Shown: positions 13,201 through 24,724 of the stretch, one piece after another
Position numbering within the stretch: the first letter of the stretch is position 1
Layout: every line of letters starts with the position of its first letter
NCBI RefSeq assembly: GCF_038502225.1
Contig: NC_091353.1
Span: 1,816,616 to 1,880,615, forward strand
Reading direction: 5' to 3'
DNA: 64,000 nucleotides
Source: Cherax quadricarinatus
Taxonomy: Eukaryota > Arthropoda > Malacostraca > Decapoda > Parastacidae
Position numbers and translations under genes: made by a program
Notes under the pieces: generated by a model
Database searches by the model: none
Told to the model about the DNA's origin: nothing
Seen by the model: the letters and a program-made list of their open reading frames with translations, nothing else

Positions 13201-16200
13201 GTACATCAGGGTCACAGTATAGACCATGACCTGTGTACATCAGGGTCACAGTATAGACAATGACCTGTGTACATCAGGGTCACAGTATAGACCATGACCT
13301 GTGTACATCAGGGTCACAGTATAGACCATAACCTGTGTACATCAGGGTCAGAGTATAGACCATGACCTGTGTACATCAGGGTCACAGTATAGACCATGAC
13401 CTGTGTACATCAGGGTCACAGTATAGACCATGACCTGTGTACATCAGGGTCACAGTATAGACCATGACCTGTGTACATCAGGGTCACAGTATAGACCATG
13501 ACCTGTGTACATCAGAGTCACAGTATAGACCATGACCTGTGTACATCAGGGTCACAGTATAGACCATGACCTGTGTACATCAGAGTCACAGTATAGACCA
13601 TGACCTGTGTACATCAGGGTCACAGTATAGACCTTGACCTGTGTACATCAGGGTCACAGTATAGACCATGACCTGTGTACATCAGGGTCACAGTATAGAC
13701 CTTGACCTGTGTACATCAGGTTCACAGTATAGACCATGACCTGTGTACATCAGAGACACAGTATAGACCATGACCTGTGTACATCAAGGTCACAGTATAG
13801 ACCATGACCTGTGTACATCAGGGTCACAGTATAGACCATGACCTGTGTACATCATGGTCACAGTATAGACCATGACCTGTGTACATCAGGGTCACAGTAT
13901 AGACATGACCTGTGTACATCAGGGTCACAGTATAGACCTTGACCTGTGTACATCAGGGTCACAGTATAGACCATGACCTGTGTACATCAGGGTCACAGTA
14001 TAGACAATGACCTGTGTACATCAGGGTCACAGTATAGACCATGACCTGTGTACATCAGGGTCACAGTATAGACCATGACCTGTGTACATCATGGTCACAA
14101 TATAGACCATGACCTGTGTACATCAGGGTCACAGTATAGACCATGATCTGTGTACATCAGGGTCACAGTATAGACCTTGACCTGTGTACATCAGGGTCAC
14201 AGTATAGACCATGACCTGTGTACATCAGGGTCACAGTATAAACCATGACCTGTGTACATCAGGGTCACAGTATAGACCAGGACCTGTGTACATCAGGGTC
14301 ACAGTATAGACCATGACCTGTGTACATCAGGGTCACAGTATAGACCATGACCTGTGTACATCAGAGTCACAGTATAGACCATGACCTGTGTACATCAGGG
14401 TCACAGTATAGACCATGACCTGTGTACATCAGGGTCACAGTATAGACAATGACCTGTGTACATCAGGGTCACAGTATAGACCATGACCTGTGTACATCAG
14501 GGTCACAGTATAGACCATAACCTGTGTACATCAGGGTCAGAGTATAGACCATGACCTGTGTACATCAGGGTCACAGTATAGACCATGACCTGTGTACATC
14601 AGGGTCACAGTATAGACCATGATCTGTGTACATCAGGGTCACAGTATAGACCTTGACCTGTGTACATCAGGGTCACAGTATAGACCATGACCTGTGTACA
14701 TCAGGGTCACAGTATAAACCATGACCTGTGTACATCAGGGTCACAGTATAGACCATGACCTGTGTACATCATGGTCACAGTATAGACCATGACCTGTGTA
14801 CATCAGGGTCACAGTATAGACCTTGACCTGTGTACATCAGGGTCACAGTATAGACCATGACCTGTGTACATCAGGGTCACAGTATAAACCATGACCTGTG
14901 TACATCAGGGTCACAGTATAGACCTTGACCTGTGTACATCAGGGTCACAGTATAGACATTGACCTGTGTACATCAGGATCACAGTATAGACCTTGACTTG
15001 TGTACATCAGGGTCACAGTATAGACCTTGACCTGTGTACATCAGGGTCACAGTATAGACCATGACCTGTGTACATCAGGGTCACAGTATAGACCATGACC
15101 TGTGTACATCAGGGTCACAGTATAGACCATGACCTATATACATCAGGGTCACAGTATAGACCATGACCTGTGTACATCAGGGTCACAGTATAGACCATGA
15201 CCTGTGTACATCAGGGTCACAGTATAAACCATGACCTGTGTACATCAGGGTCACAGTATAGACCATGACCTGTGTACATCAGGGTCACAGTATAGACCAT
15301 GACCTGTGTACATCAGGGTCACAGTATTTACCATGACCTGTGTACATCAGGGTCACAGTATAGACCATGACCTGTGTACATCAGGGTCACAGTATAAACC
15401 ATGACCTGTGTACATCAGGGTCACAGTATAGACCATGACCTGTGTACATCAGGGTCACAGTATAGACATTGACCTGTGTACATCAGGATCACAGTATAGA
15501 CCTTGACTTGTGTACATCAGGGTCACAGTGTAGACCTTGACCTGTGTACATCAGGGTCACAGTATAGACCATGACCTGTGTACATCAGGGTCACAGTATA
15601 GACCATGACCTGTGTACATCAGGGTCACAGTATAGACCATGACCTGTGTACATCAGGGTCACAGTATAGACCATGACCTGTGTACATCAGGGTCACAGTG
15701 TAGACCATGACCTGTGTACATCAGGGTCACAGTATAGACCATTACCTGTGTACATCAGGGTCACAGTATAGACCATGACCTGTGTACATCAGGGCCACAG
15801 TATAGACCATAACCTGTGTACATCAGGGTCACAGTATAGACCATGACCTGTGTACATCAGGGTCACAGTATAGACCATGACCTGTGTACGTCAGGGTCAC
15901 AGTATAGACCTTGACCTGTGTACATCAGGGTCACAGTATAGACCATGACCTGTGTACATCAGGGTCACAGTATAGACCATGACCTGTGTACATCAGGGTC
16001 ACAGTATAGACCATGACCTATATACATCAGGGTCACAGTATAGACCATGACCTGTGTACATCAGGGTCACAGTATAGACCATGACCTGTGTACATCAGGG
16101 TCACAGTATAAACCATGACCTGTGTACATCAGGGTCACAGTATAGACCATGACCTGTGTACATCAGGGTCACAGTATAGACCATGACCTGTGTACATCAG

Positions 16201-16946
16201 GGTCACAGTATAGACCATGACCTATATACATCAGGGTCACAGTATAGACCATGACCTGTGTACATCAGGGTCACAGTATAGACCATGACCTGTGTACATC
16301 AGGGTCACAGTATAAACCATGACCTGTGTACATCAGGGTCACAGTATAGACCATGACCTGTGTACATCAGGGTCACAGTATAGACCATGACCTGTGTACA
16401 TCAGGGTCACAGTATAAACCATGACCTGTGTACATCAGGGTCACAGTATAGACCATGACCTGTGTACATCAGGGTCACAGTATAAACCATGACCTGTGTA
16501 CATCAGGGTCACAGTATAGACCATGACCTGTGTACATCAGGGTCACAGTATAGACCATGACCTGTGTACATCAGGGTCACAGTATAGACCATGACCTGTG
16601 TACATCAGGGTCACAGTATAGACCATGACCTGTGTACATCAGGGTCACAGTATAGACCATGACCTGTGTACATCAGGGTCACAGTATAGACCATGACCTA
16701 TGTACATCAGGGTCACAGTATAGACCATGACCTGTGTACATCAGGGTCACAGTATAGACCATGACCTGTGTACATCAGGGTCACAGTATAGACCATGACC
16801 TGTGTACATCAAGGTCACAGTATAGACCATGACCTGTGTACATCAGGGTCACAGTATAGACCATGACCTGTGTACATCAAGGTCACAGTATAGACCATGA
16901 CCTGTGTACATCAGGGTCACAGTATAGACCATGACCTGTGTACGTC
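10212..16946. repeat. Minisatellite, 34-bp unit, about 198 copies
   Basis: The unit is gtcagggtcacag, a variable 4-base box, gaccatgacctgtgtac. The variable box and the first base pair change along the array. Early copies read ttttgacc with cgcc or cgtc; from about 10.6 kb attgacc appears; from about 11.5 to 12.3 kb atggacc is mixed in; from about 12.3 kb atagacc with catc dominates to the end. The copies between 11.4 and 12.3 kb are the most diverged. The final copy returns to cgtc. Each unit holds several GGTCA/TGACC half-sites. Confidence 0.98.
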
Positions 16947-17265
16947 ACACTGCCAGTCAGTAAATTATTATATACATTTCCCAGCTTTCATTTATGTGGA
17001 CACTTGTCTGTATATATCGGTCTTTGGTTGAGTGTAAACACTGGCGAGAGTTCACTGTTGACGTCAAAATGGAGACTTCAACAGTGATGTAAGACAGTTG
17101 GAAAAGAGCTGCAGATATTAGACAAGAAAACTTCAAGGAATCTCAAGGAAACACTAGGAAGGTAGACATGAATGGATGTGACTCTCATGTCATATCCACG
17201 CTAGTTAAAACTAATACCTTAAATAAAATCTGTTTGGTCATGTCAGAGTTCTGACAAAAATAGTC
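16947..17265. other. Spacer without recognisable gene
   Basis: About 320 bp of AT-rich DNA between the 34-bp array and the LINE 3' end. Nothing recognised. Confidence 0.5.
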
Positions 17266-18410
17266 TTATTTATTCATTTATTTATTTAGAAATTTTAGCA
17301 TACAAACAGAGGTACAAAAAATACAAGTAAGAGCAGCATGCCAAAGCCACTTATATGCATAGCATTACGGGCTGGCTTAAAATTAACTTAAGATTAACTA
17401 AGCAATGATGAAATCAGTGATAAGACATTATTGTAAACAGATAACTATAAAATACAAATGAGTATTACAAAGACAGGTCATATGGTTGCAGGCATTGCGG
17501 TTCATTCAGTAGAATGGAGTATTCAGTTAGGTAGTGTATTTAAAAAAATAACAAAGTTAGGTTTAACATTTATGTGATATAATTGTGAGTAACATTTAAG
17601 ATATACAATTTATAAGGTTCAGTTATTCAGTATTTATTTGGTTTTGGGTGAGTAAGTGAACTTTGAGTAGAGACTTGAATTTATAAACAGGTAGTGTTTC
17701 TTTTATATTTACAGGTAATGAATTCCGGATTTTAGGGCCTTTTATGTGCATTGAGTTTTTGCATAGTGTGAGATGAACACGAGGAACATCAAAGAGTGAT
17801 CTGTGCCTTGTGTTATGGTCATGTGTTCTGTTGAGGTTGGCAAGGAGATGTTTGAGGGGAGGGTTAATATCAGAGTTAAGTGTTCTATGTATGTAATAGG
17901 TGCAGTAATAAGTATGGATGTTTTGTATGGTGAGTAGGTTGAGTGTTTTGAATATTGGTGGAGTGTGTTGCCTGTAGTGAGAATTTGTTATCATTCTAAC
18001 TGCAGCCTTTTGTTGGGTAATTAGTGGTCTGAGATGGTTAATTGTTGTTGAGCCCCATGCACAAATTCCATAGGTGAGATAGGGGTAAATAAGAGAGTGA
18101 TATAGGGCCAGGAGGGCTGACTGTGGAACATAGTACCGTATCTTCGATAGTATGCCTACAGTCTTGGAAATTTTCTTAGAAATTTGTTGTATATGTGTAT
18201 GAAATTTGAGTCTATTATCGAGGTGGATTCCTAAGAATTTTCCCTCTGTTAGCTTTGTGATAGGTGATCCGTTTATCGTTATGTTAAGAGGTACATCTGT
18301 AGCTCTGTTACCAAACTTAATGAAGTAGGTTTTGTCAATGTTTAGTGTAAGTTTGTTAGTCCTCATCCAGGTAGATATTTTCTATAATTCGGTGTTGTAA
18401 TGAGAAATAC
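17266..18410 (-). mobile_element. 5'-truncated LINE copy: reverse transcriptase C-terminus plus 3' UTR
   Basis: A minus-strand non-LTR retrotransposon end. The coding relic is described separately (17,623-18,410). About 350 bp of 3' UTR follow its stop. The element finishes in an (AAAT)n-type tail, seen on the plus strand as tattcatttatttattta at about 17,268-17,285. A tail of short A-rich repeats and loss of the 5' end are the usual marks of target-primed reverse transcription. The 5' junction is unclear because homology fades at about 18,400. Confidence 0.85.
17623..18410 (-). pseudogene. LINE reverse transcriptase, thumb and C-terminal region
   Basis: Minus-strand frame of about 250 codons. 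It opens with TWMRTNKLTLNIDKT, the region just after the palm that ends 'NKLxLNxxKT'. Then comes KFLGIHLDNRLKFHTHI (the 'FLGxxLDxxLxWxxHI' thumb motif), LYHSLIYPYLTYG and WGSTTINHLRPL, then a basic C-terminal tail. The YADD catalytic motif and fingers are absent, so it cannot be active. The Met at 18,366 is not a true start, since similarity continues upstream. In that frame a stop lies at 18,382-18,384. Shifting frame restores an LQHRIIENI-like lead-in, consistent with a small deletion near 18,375-18,385. Jockey/RTE-type affiliation is a guess. Confidence 0.88.
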
Positions 18411-18565
18411 AATTTGGAAAAAATTATTATTACAGCAATGAACCAAAGGATTAATTATTTGTTATTTTATTAATATATGTTAAATACAAATGAGTATTAT
18501 AATCAGGATGATAGGTATTCTTAAGCCTGAGGGATGATATTGTTAATTATACAAGTGTTGTAGTG

Positions 18566-20818
18566 TGGCGGTGGTGTGCCAGGTAGTGGTGGTGTGCTAG
18601 GTAGTGGTGGTGTGCTGGGTAGTGGTGGTGTGCTGGGTAGTGGTGGTGTGCCAGGTAGTGGTGGTGTGCTGGGTAGTGGTGGTGTGCTAGGTAGTGGTGG
18701 TGTGCCAGGTAGTGGTGGTGTGCTAGGTAGTGGTGGTGTGCTGGGTAGTGGTGGTGTGCTAGGTAGTGGTTGTGTGCTAGGTAGTGGTGGTGTGCTGGGT
18801 AGTGGTGGTGTGCTAGGTAGTGGTGGTGTGCTGGGTAGTGGTGGTGTGCTAGGTAGTGGTTGTGTGCTAGGTAGTGGTGGTGTGCTGGGTAGTGGTGGTG
18901 TGCTAGGTAGTGGTGGTGTGCTAGGTAGTGGTGGTGTGCTAGGAAGTGGTGTGCTAGGTAGTGGTGGTGTGCTAGGTAGTGGTGGTGTGCTAGGTAGTGG
19001 TGGTGTGCTAGGAAGTGGTGTGCTAGGTAGTGGTGGTGTGCTAGGTAGTGGTGGTGTGCCAGGTAGCGGTGTAGTGTCAGGTAGCGGTTGAGTGCCAGGT
19101 AGCGGTGGGGTGCCAGGTAGCGTTGGAGTGCCATGTAGCGGTGGAGTGCCAGGTAGCGGTGGGGTGCCAGGTAGCGGTGGAATGCCAGGTAGCGGTGGGG
19201 TGCCAGGTAGCGGTGGAATGCCAGGTAGCGGTGGGGTGCCAGGTAGCGGTGGGGTGCCAGGTAGCGGTGGGGTGTCAGGTAGCGGTGGGGTGCCAGGTAG
19301 CGATGGGGTGCCAGGTAGCGGTGGGGTGGCAGGTAGCGGTGGGGTGCCAGGTAGCGGTGGGGTGCCAGGTAGCGGTGGGGTGCCAGGTAGCGGTGGGGTG
19401 CCAGGTAGCGGTGAGGTGTCAGGTAGGGGTGGGGTGCCAGGTAGCGGTGGGGTGCCAGGTAGCGGTGGGGTGCCAGGTAGCGGTGGGGTGCCAGGTAGCG
19501 GTGCGGTGTCAGGTAGGGGTGGGGTGCCAGGTAGCGGTGAGGTGTCAGGTAGGGGTGGGGTGCCAGGTAGCGGTGGGGTGCCAGATAGCGGTGGGGTGCC
19601 AGGTAGCGGTGGGGTGCCAGGTAGCGGTGGGGTGCCAGGTAGCGGTGGGGTGTCAGGTAGCGGTGGGGTGCCAGATAGCGGTGGGGTGCCAGGTAGCGGT
19701 GGGGTGCCAGGTAGCGGTGGGGTGCCAGATAGCGGTGGGGTGCCAGGTAGCGGTGGGGTGCCAGGTAGCGGTGGGGTGTCAGGTAGCGGTGAGGTGCCAG
19801 GTAGCGGTGAGGTGCCAGATAGCGGTGGGGTGTCAGGTAGCGGTGGGGTGCCAGATAGCGGTCAGGTGCCAGATAGCGGTGGGGTGCCAGGTAGCGGTGG
19901 GGTGCCAGGTAGCGGTGAGGTGCCAGGTAGCGGTGGGGTGCCAGGTAGCGGTGGGGTGCCAGATAGCGGTGGGGTGCCAGGTAGCGGTGGGGTGCCAGGT
20001 AGCGGTGGGGTGCCAGGTAGCGGTGGGGTGCCAGATAGCGGTGGGGTGCCAGGTAGCGGTGGGGTGCCAGGTAGCGGTGGGGTGCCAGGTAGCGGTGGGG
20101 TGCCAGGTAGCGGTGGGGTGTCAGGTAGCGGTGGGGTGCCAGGTAGCGGTGGGGTGCCAGGTAGCGGTGGGGTGCCAGATAGCGGTGGGGTGTCAGGTAG
20201 CGGTGGGGTGCCAGATAGCGGTGGGGTGCCAGATAGCGGTGGGGTGCCAGGTAGCGGTGGGGTGCCAGGTAGCGGTGGGGTGTCAGGTAGTGGTGGGGTG
20301 CCAGATAGCGGTGGGGTGCCAGGTAGCGGTGAGGTGCCAGGTAGCGGTGGGGTGCCAGGTAGCGGTGAGGTGCCAGGTAGCGGTGGGGTGCCAGGTAGCG
20401 GTGGGGTGCCAGGTAGCGGTGGGGTGCCAGGTAGCGGTGGGGTGCCAGGTAGCGGTGGGGTGCCAGGTAGCGGTGGGGTGCCAGGTAGCGGTGGGGTGCC
20501 AGGTAGCGGTGGGGTGCCAGGTAGCGGTGGGGTGCCAGATAGCGGTGGGGTGCCAGGTAGCGGTGGGGTGCCAGGTAGCGGTGGGGTGCCAGATAGCGGT
20601 GGGGTGCCAGGTAGCGGTGGGGTGCCAGGTAGCGGTGGGGTGCCAGGTAGCGGTGGGGTGCCAGATAGCGGTAGGGTGCCAGATAGCGGTGGGGTGCCAG
20701 GTAGCGGTGGGGTGCCAGATAGCGGTGGGGTGCCAGATAGCGGTGGGGTGCCAGATAGCGGTGGGGTGCCAGGTAGCGGTGGGGTGCCAGGTAGCGGTGG
20801 GGTGTCAGGTAGCGGTGG
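18566..20818. repeat. Minisatellite, 18-bp G-rich unit, about 125 copies
   Basis: There are two subfamilies. At 18,566-19,090 the unit is gtgctaggtagtggtggt, with a few 15-bp deletion variants. From 19,091 to 20,818 it is gtgccaggtagcggtggg, with agat, gtca and gtga variants. The plus strand is strongly G-rich and C-poor. Since 18 bp is six codons without stops, long frames run in both directions; the plus frame reads as repeats of GVPGSG and the minus frame as TPPLPG. No splice-linked unique exon or signal peptide is visible, so I do not call a gene. Confidence 0.97.
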
Positions 20819-20952
20819 AGACATGCGGAAAAAATCTCCGGGAAGGAGCATAGTCTCGTGCTGATTATAACTAGTGGTAACCACTTGATGCTGAGTTAGG
20901 TGCTCAGGTTGACATTGAGTTAGTTTTACTAAATATCTTTATCATGCACCCC

Positions 20953-22101
20953 TGTTGCAACCCCTGAATGGGTTGCAATATATATAAAATGTATATTATG
21001 ATTATGAATATAATGCATATTACCTTTTCATATAATTTTATATTGCTTATATTTGCGATAATAGCTAAATCGTGAATATATTGCTTTATATTATTATTTG
21101 ACTTAGTTTCCTTTTGTTAGGTAGGATGTAACATATTATGTGCTCAGTTCAAGTCTTGATTGTCTAACTACTGTAATTATCGCTCTTTGCTCGTTAGACT
21201 GTCGGCTTCTGTTGCTGGGCAGCAACTGTCCACGGAGCTGTCACGTGATCGAGGGGGGGTGTCCTCACCTCGCCTGAAGTATTCAGTCTGGTCTAGACTC
21301 TCTTGGTGGTTGGACAAATTGTCTGTCTCATTATTCTTGTTAGTTCTGTAGAACTCTGTTCACAGAACATTGTATAGACTTAGTGATTTTCGACGTTGTA
21401 CTGAGGTTGTCTCATAGACACTCTGAGCAACTCAGGTCCTGAGCTGTAGCTTCTGACCTAACTTGTACTGGTGTCTGTGTATTATCACAGTCGGGGATTT
21501 TCTTACGCTGAACTTAGATTCAGTAGTATGGGAGCTTTGTGACTTTTGTGGAGGATCTGCAGATGGTCCCTACTAGCTGTCTTTATATTATCTCCTTGTT
21601 CCTGATTGTGTCGCAGTTGCTTGTTATATTGTTGTTCGGCTTATCAGTCGTTTTAATGTTCAAGCAGACTGTTCTGATTGCCAGTTGGTTAAGAAGTTAG
21701 TTTATTTGAGGACTTTGTCAGTCACTTGTTTAAGTCTAGCCGAGTCTTGAGACATAGCGAACTACTTAGAGCACTTACACACATACACACAAACTTACTT
21801 ATACATATTTGCAATATCTTATTAAATGTTAATGTACCAGACGGTACTTAAGAATTATAAATATGATATGTGCTTTCAGCACAATAATACTGTACACGAG
21901 AGAAGTGATTATTATTAATTTGATTATTATTAATTTAATTTACTTTGATAATATACCTCTAGACTTAATAAATTTATTAAATTTTAATTTCTCTAGTTAA
22001 TAGCCTACCAGTTGTAATCCTGAAGCACTAATAATTCATACTGAATTCTAATGGATAATTGGACAAGGATACTGACTACTTGTTACGAAAACCCAGTAAC
22101 A
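20953..22101 (+). other. Possible solo LTR or other AT-rich element; no gene seen
   Basis: A TG...CA-bounded stretch runs from tgttgcaaccc to cccagtaaca. It begins with a 9-bp inverted repeat (ttgcaaccc/gggttgcaa at 20,955-20,978, 6-nt loop). A TATA-like tatataaa lies at about 20,980 and an aataaa at 21,967. No matching target-site duplication flanks these ends, and there is no primer-binding site or internal region. A solo LTR is therefore only one reading; the stretch may simply be unique spacer. Confidence 0.2.
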
Positions 22102-22169
22102 GGCTGGATGCTAGAAGGGCAGTGCTTTCTAGTATTACCTGGAGATCTCTAAGCTTTTAGAATCGCGTT

Positions 22170-22290
22170 TTTTGTAACAACCCCATACCCATCCTTTGGG
22201 TGGTAGTCAAAAGGTTACAAAAGTACATAATGGGTCCAGGGACTGGGCCCCAAAGTTATGATAGCTGAACTAGTTACGAATGTAATGAAC
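22170..22290. other. Probable dispersed repeat fragment
   Basis: The stretch from ttgtaacaaccccatacccat to atgatagctgaac includes cccatcctttgggtggtag and ggtccagggactgggcccc. It resembles a dispersed decapod repeat I recall. The identification is by memory and the ends are uncertain. Confidence 0.3.
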
Positions 22291-23797
22291 TCCAGGTGAC
22301 AATGAACCGGATAGATGTGACACAAGTCAGTCGACACCAAGGACACTCACGAGTACTGTCTACTCTGGTAACAGCAGCAGCTGCTGGGTGACGGAGAGTG
22401 GTCGAGGAGCAGTGAGTCCTCTGATATCAATTAACTTTGCACTTTCCGCTCATTCACTCTAAAAACTGACCAAGTAAATGTAACAGGCCAACGTAGGTGG
22501 AATTCCTCTAGGGAAGTGAGTCTCGCCTGACGCTCAGTTTACAAAGTCAGGTATCTAGAGGGCCCTTCAGGCGGTGAACTTCCCTACTCTGGGGCAGACG
22601 AGCATTCCCAATGACACATTTCCTAGTATATCAGACACGAAGATTTTGACAATCCCAGTATTCATTGCTTGTTTCTATGTCCCACTGGGTCACAATTTAT
22701 TATATTGTCATATTATTATATTGTCATATTCCTGTGTTGATATTTCTGTTAAAAATGCAAGTACTGAAATGTAGAAAATTTACGAATCCATTCTATGCAA
22801 ACAAGAAGCTTGGCTCATCCTGATCAAAACAGAATATTGAGACTGGTCTTAGCTGTAAGGAGTTCTATCAGTATTTATCTTGATTCAGATAATCACGAAA
22901 ATAAGCCTAGTCACGGAAACCCAAAGGCTAAGATACTTTTCACTATCCATTTCGGGGATAGGATTTGTTTTCCAAAGTCATACATATAAATAAATTCTTT
23001 ACGTTTTTAGCAACTAAATAATAGATGAGAAAATGGTTGACAGCATCCGATCTCCATAGTCCATCAAGGAGATTGCGGAGTTTATAAGATTTTGGCCTTA
23101 ACAGTCGGTTTTGGGACGCCCATGATTTGAAAGTTTCCTGGAATTTTGTACCAATTTTCAGCAATTCACTTTTGACACAAATGAGTTTAATATATGTAAT
23201 CAAGAACAAGTTGTTGAAGGAATAAGAAAGTCTACCCTTGAAAAATTCAACGGAGAGAGATTGTTTCAAAAATGGTTCGACTCTTTGAAACTATACACAA
23301 GACAAGTCTAAAGAAATAATTTCAAACCACGAGTCACCTGTATCAAAGGTGCCACAAAATCTTTGAAATGTGAAGATGCCACAAGCATAGATTGCCTGAC
23401 ATTGCCAGAGACACGGAAAGGTCATAGGATAAACACTTTCACTATGGTGCGTGTTTAACTTTCCTTTTGCTTACTAAAACAAACCTCATAACAACGGCCA
23501 CTAAAAACCACGTCGTCCACGGGTTAAAGGAGCATTTAATACAAGTCCAAAGAAACTATCTGACTCACGCAAGACTGGGTATATTGAAAGCATAATGGCA
23601 ATCCTTCGCAACGTCAGAAAAAATATTACAAAGATCTTTGGAGAGGTCTGTGACACCGTTTTGTGTTTCATTCAGACCACAGTGAAGGGTTATTTAAGAG
23701 TAGACCAAGTGTTTGATTCTAACTTCCACAGATAGACCGTGGTCTCTAAACGTTAAAATAGTGATATACCACTCCCATGTTTTGAGATTTTTGGTAA

Positions 23798-24031
23798 TCA
23801 TTAGGAAGCAAAACACAGCTTGAGACTCTTCTTCAACAAGCAGCCCTGGAACGTTCATGGTTCCAGTCTAAAACAGAGATCCTAGTCAGTGGTTTCAAAA
23901 AGTTAGTAGACACAGACTTTCCATGTTGTATGTCAAAGAGTGGTGCACTGTCAGATCTTTCTGAACTTAATGTCGACATGAGGCAGAATCTACACATAGC
24001 TATAAAAATAAGAATGGTAGGGCTCACGTAG
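23798..24031 (+). other. Possible coding relic or exon, 77 codons, family unknown
   Basis: A plus-strand frame open between two stops, without an N-terminal Met. It reads from SLGSKTQLETLLQQAALERS through GFKKLVDTDFPCCMSKSG to HIAIKIRMVGLT and then a stop. The composition is balanced and charged, unlike the repeat-derived frames. No domain is recognised and no clear splice sites were established. It could be a decayed transposon gene, an exon or chance. A minus-strand frame covers the same bases and looks less protein-like. Confidence 0.2.
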
Positions 24032-24232
24032 CCAGTGACCTCAGCAGCGGCCAGAGGACAGCTGGAGCCACCAGAAGAAACTGAACCACAAATAGATGAT
24101 TACAACACCACATATTCTAATGTAGATGAACTCATATACATACACAATGCATACATACGAAAAGGTGTACATTCAAAAATGCATATACAATCAAACTTAT
24201 ATGTATAAGCATATACATATATGCCCAAAAGG

Positions 24233-24270
24233 GTATATACGTACATATACGTACGTATATACGTACATTT
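24233..24270. repeat. TATACGTAC-rich short repeat with dyad symmetry
   Basis: Alternating gtatatacgtac and atatacgtac blocks form a near-palindromic purine-pyrimidine alternating stretch. Confidence 0.7.
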
Positions 24271-24568
24271 TGTGACTCCATGATCGACCAAATATGACGT
24301 CAGGTGAAGGTGATGGGACTGTAATATTTAATTCTCCCAAATTCAAGCCTGAAAGCTATCCTGCCGACCTACATCTAAATCAAACATTATTTAGTAATAG
24401 AGAGCTGGAAATTAATGTTTTCCAGAACCAATATATCACACAAAATTACAGTATAGCAGTAAATCTTTGAAAAACATAATTAATATTAAATTATTTTAGA
24501 ATATTAAGTCTTGTACGTTATTACATAATGGAGTCAGAGTAGAACCATGTTAAGGTTGACGTTACTCT

Positions 24569-24724
24569 GACCAGGTCTCTAACACAGTGAATACCTGACT
24601 GGTGGTGACCAGGTCTCTAACACAGTGAATACCTGACTGGTGGTGACCAGGTCTCTAACACAATGAATGCCTGACTGGTGGTGACCTGGTCTCTAACACA
24701 GTGAATACCTGACTGGTGGTGACC
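24569..24724. repeat. Small tandem repeat, 38-bp unit, 4 copies
   Basis: Units start gaccaggtctctaacacag and end ctgactggtggt. There are four copies with few substitutions (for example cacaatgaatg in the third). Confidence 0.95.

Larger units (their letters stand above)
22291..24568. other. Single-copy-looking region, no confirmed gene
   Basis: About 2.3 kb of moderately AT-rich DNA without tandem repeats. Several 60-110 codon frames occur on both strands without recognisable domains. The only one with a protein-like composition is the plus-strand stretch at 23,798-24,031, listed separately. This is the best place in the window to look for exons by transcript mapping. Confidence 0.4.

Noticed and set aside
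22943..23269. 108-codon minus-strand frame
   Set aside because: No domain recognised and no splice or promoter context; kept only as part of the unannotated single-copy region.
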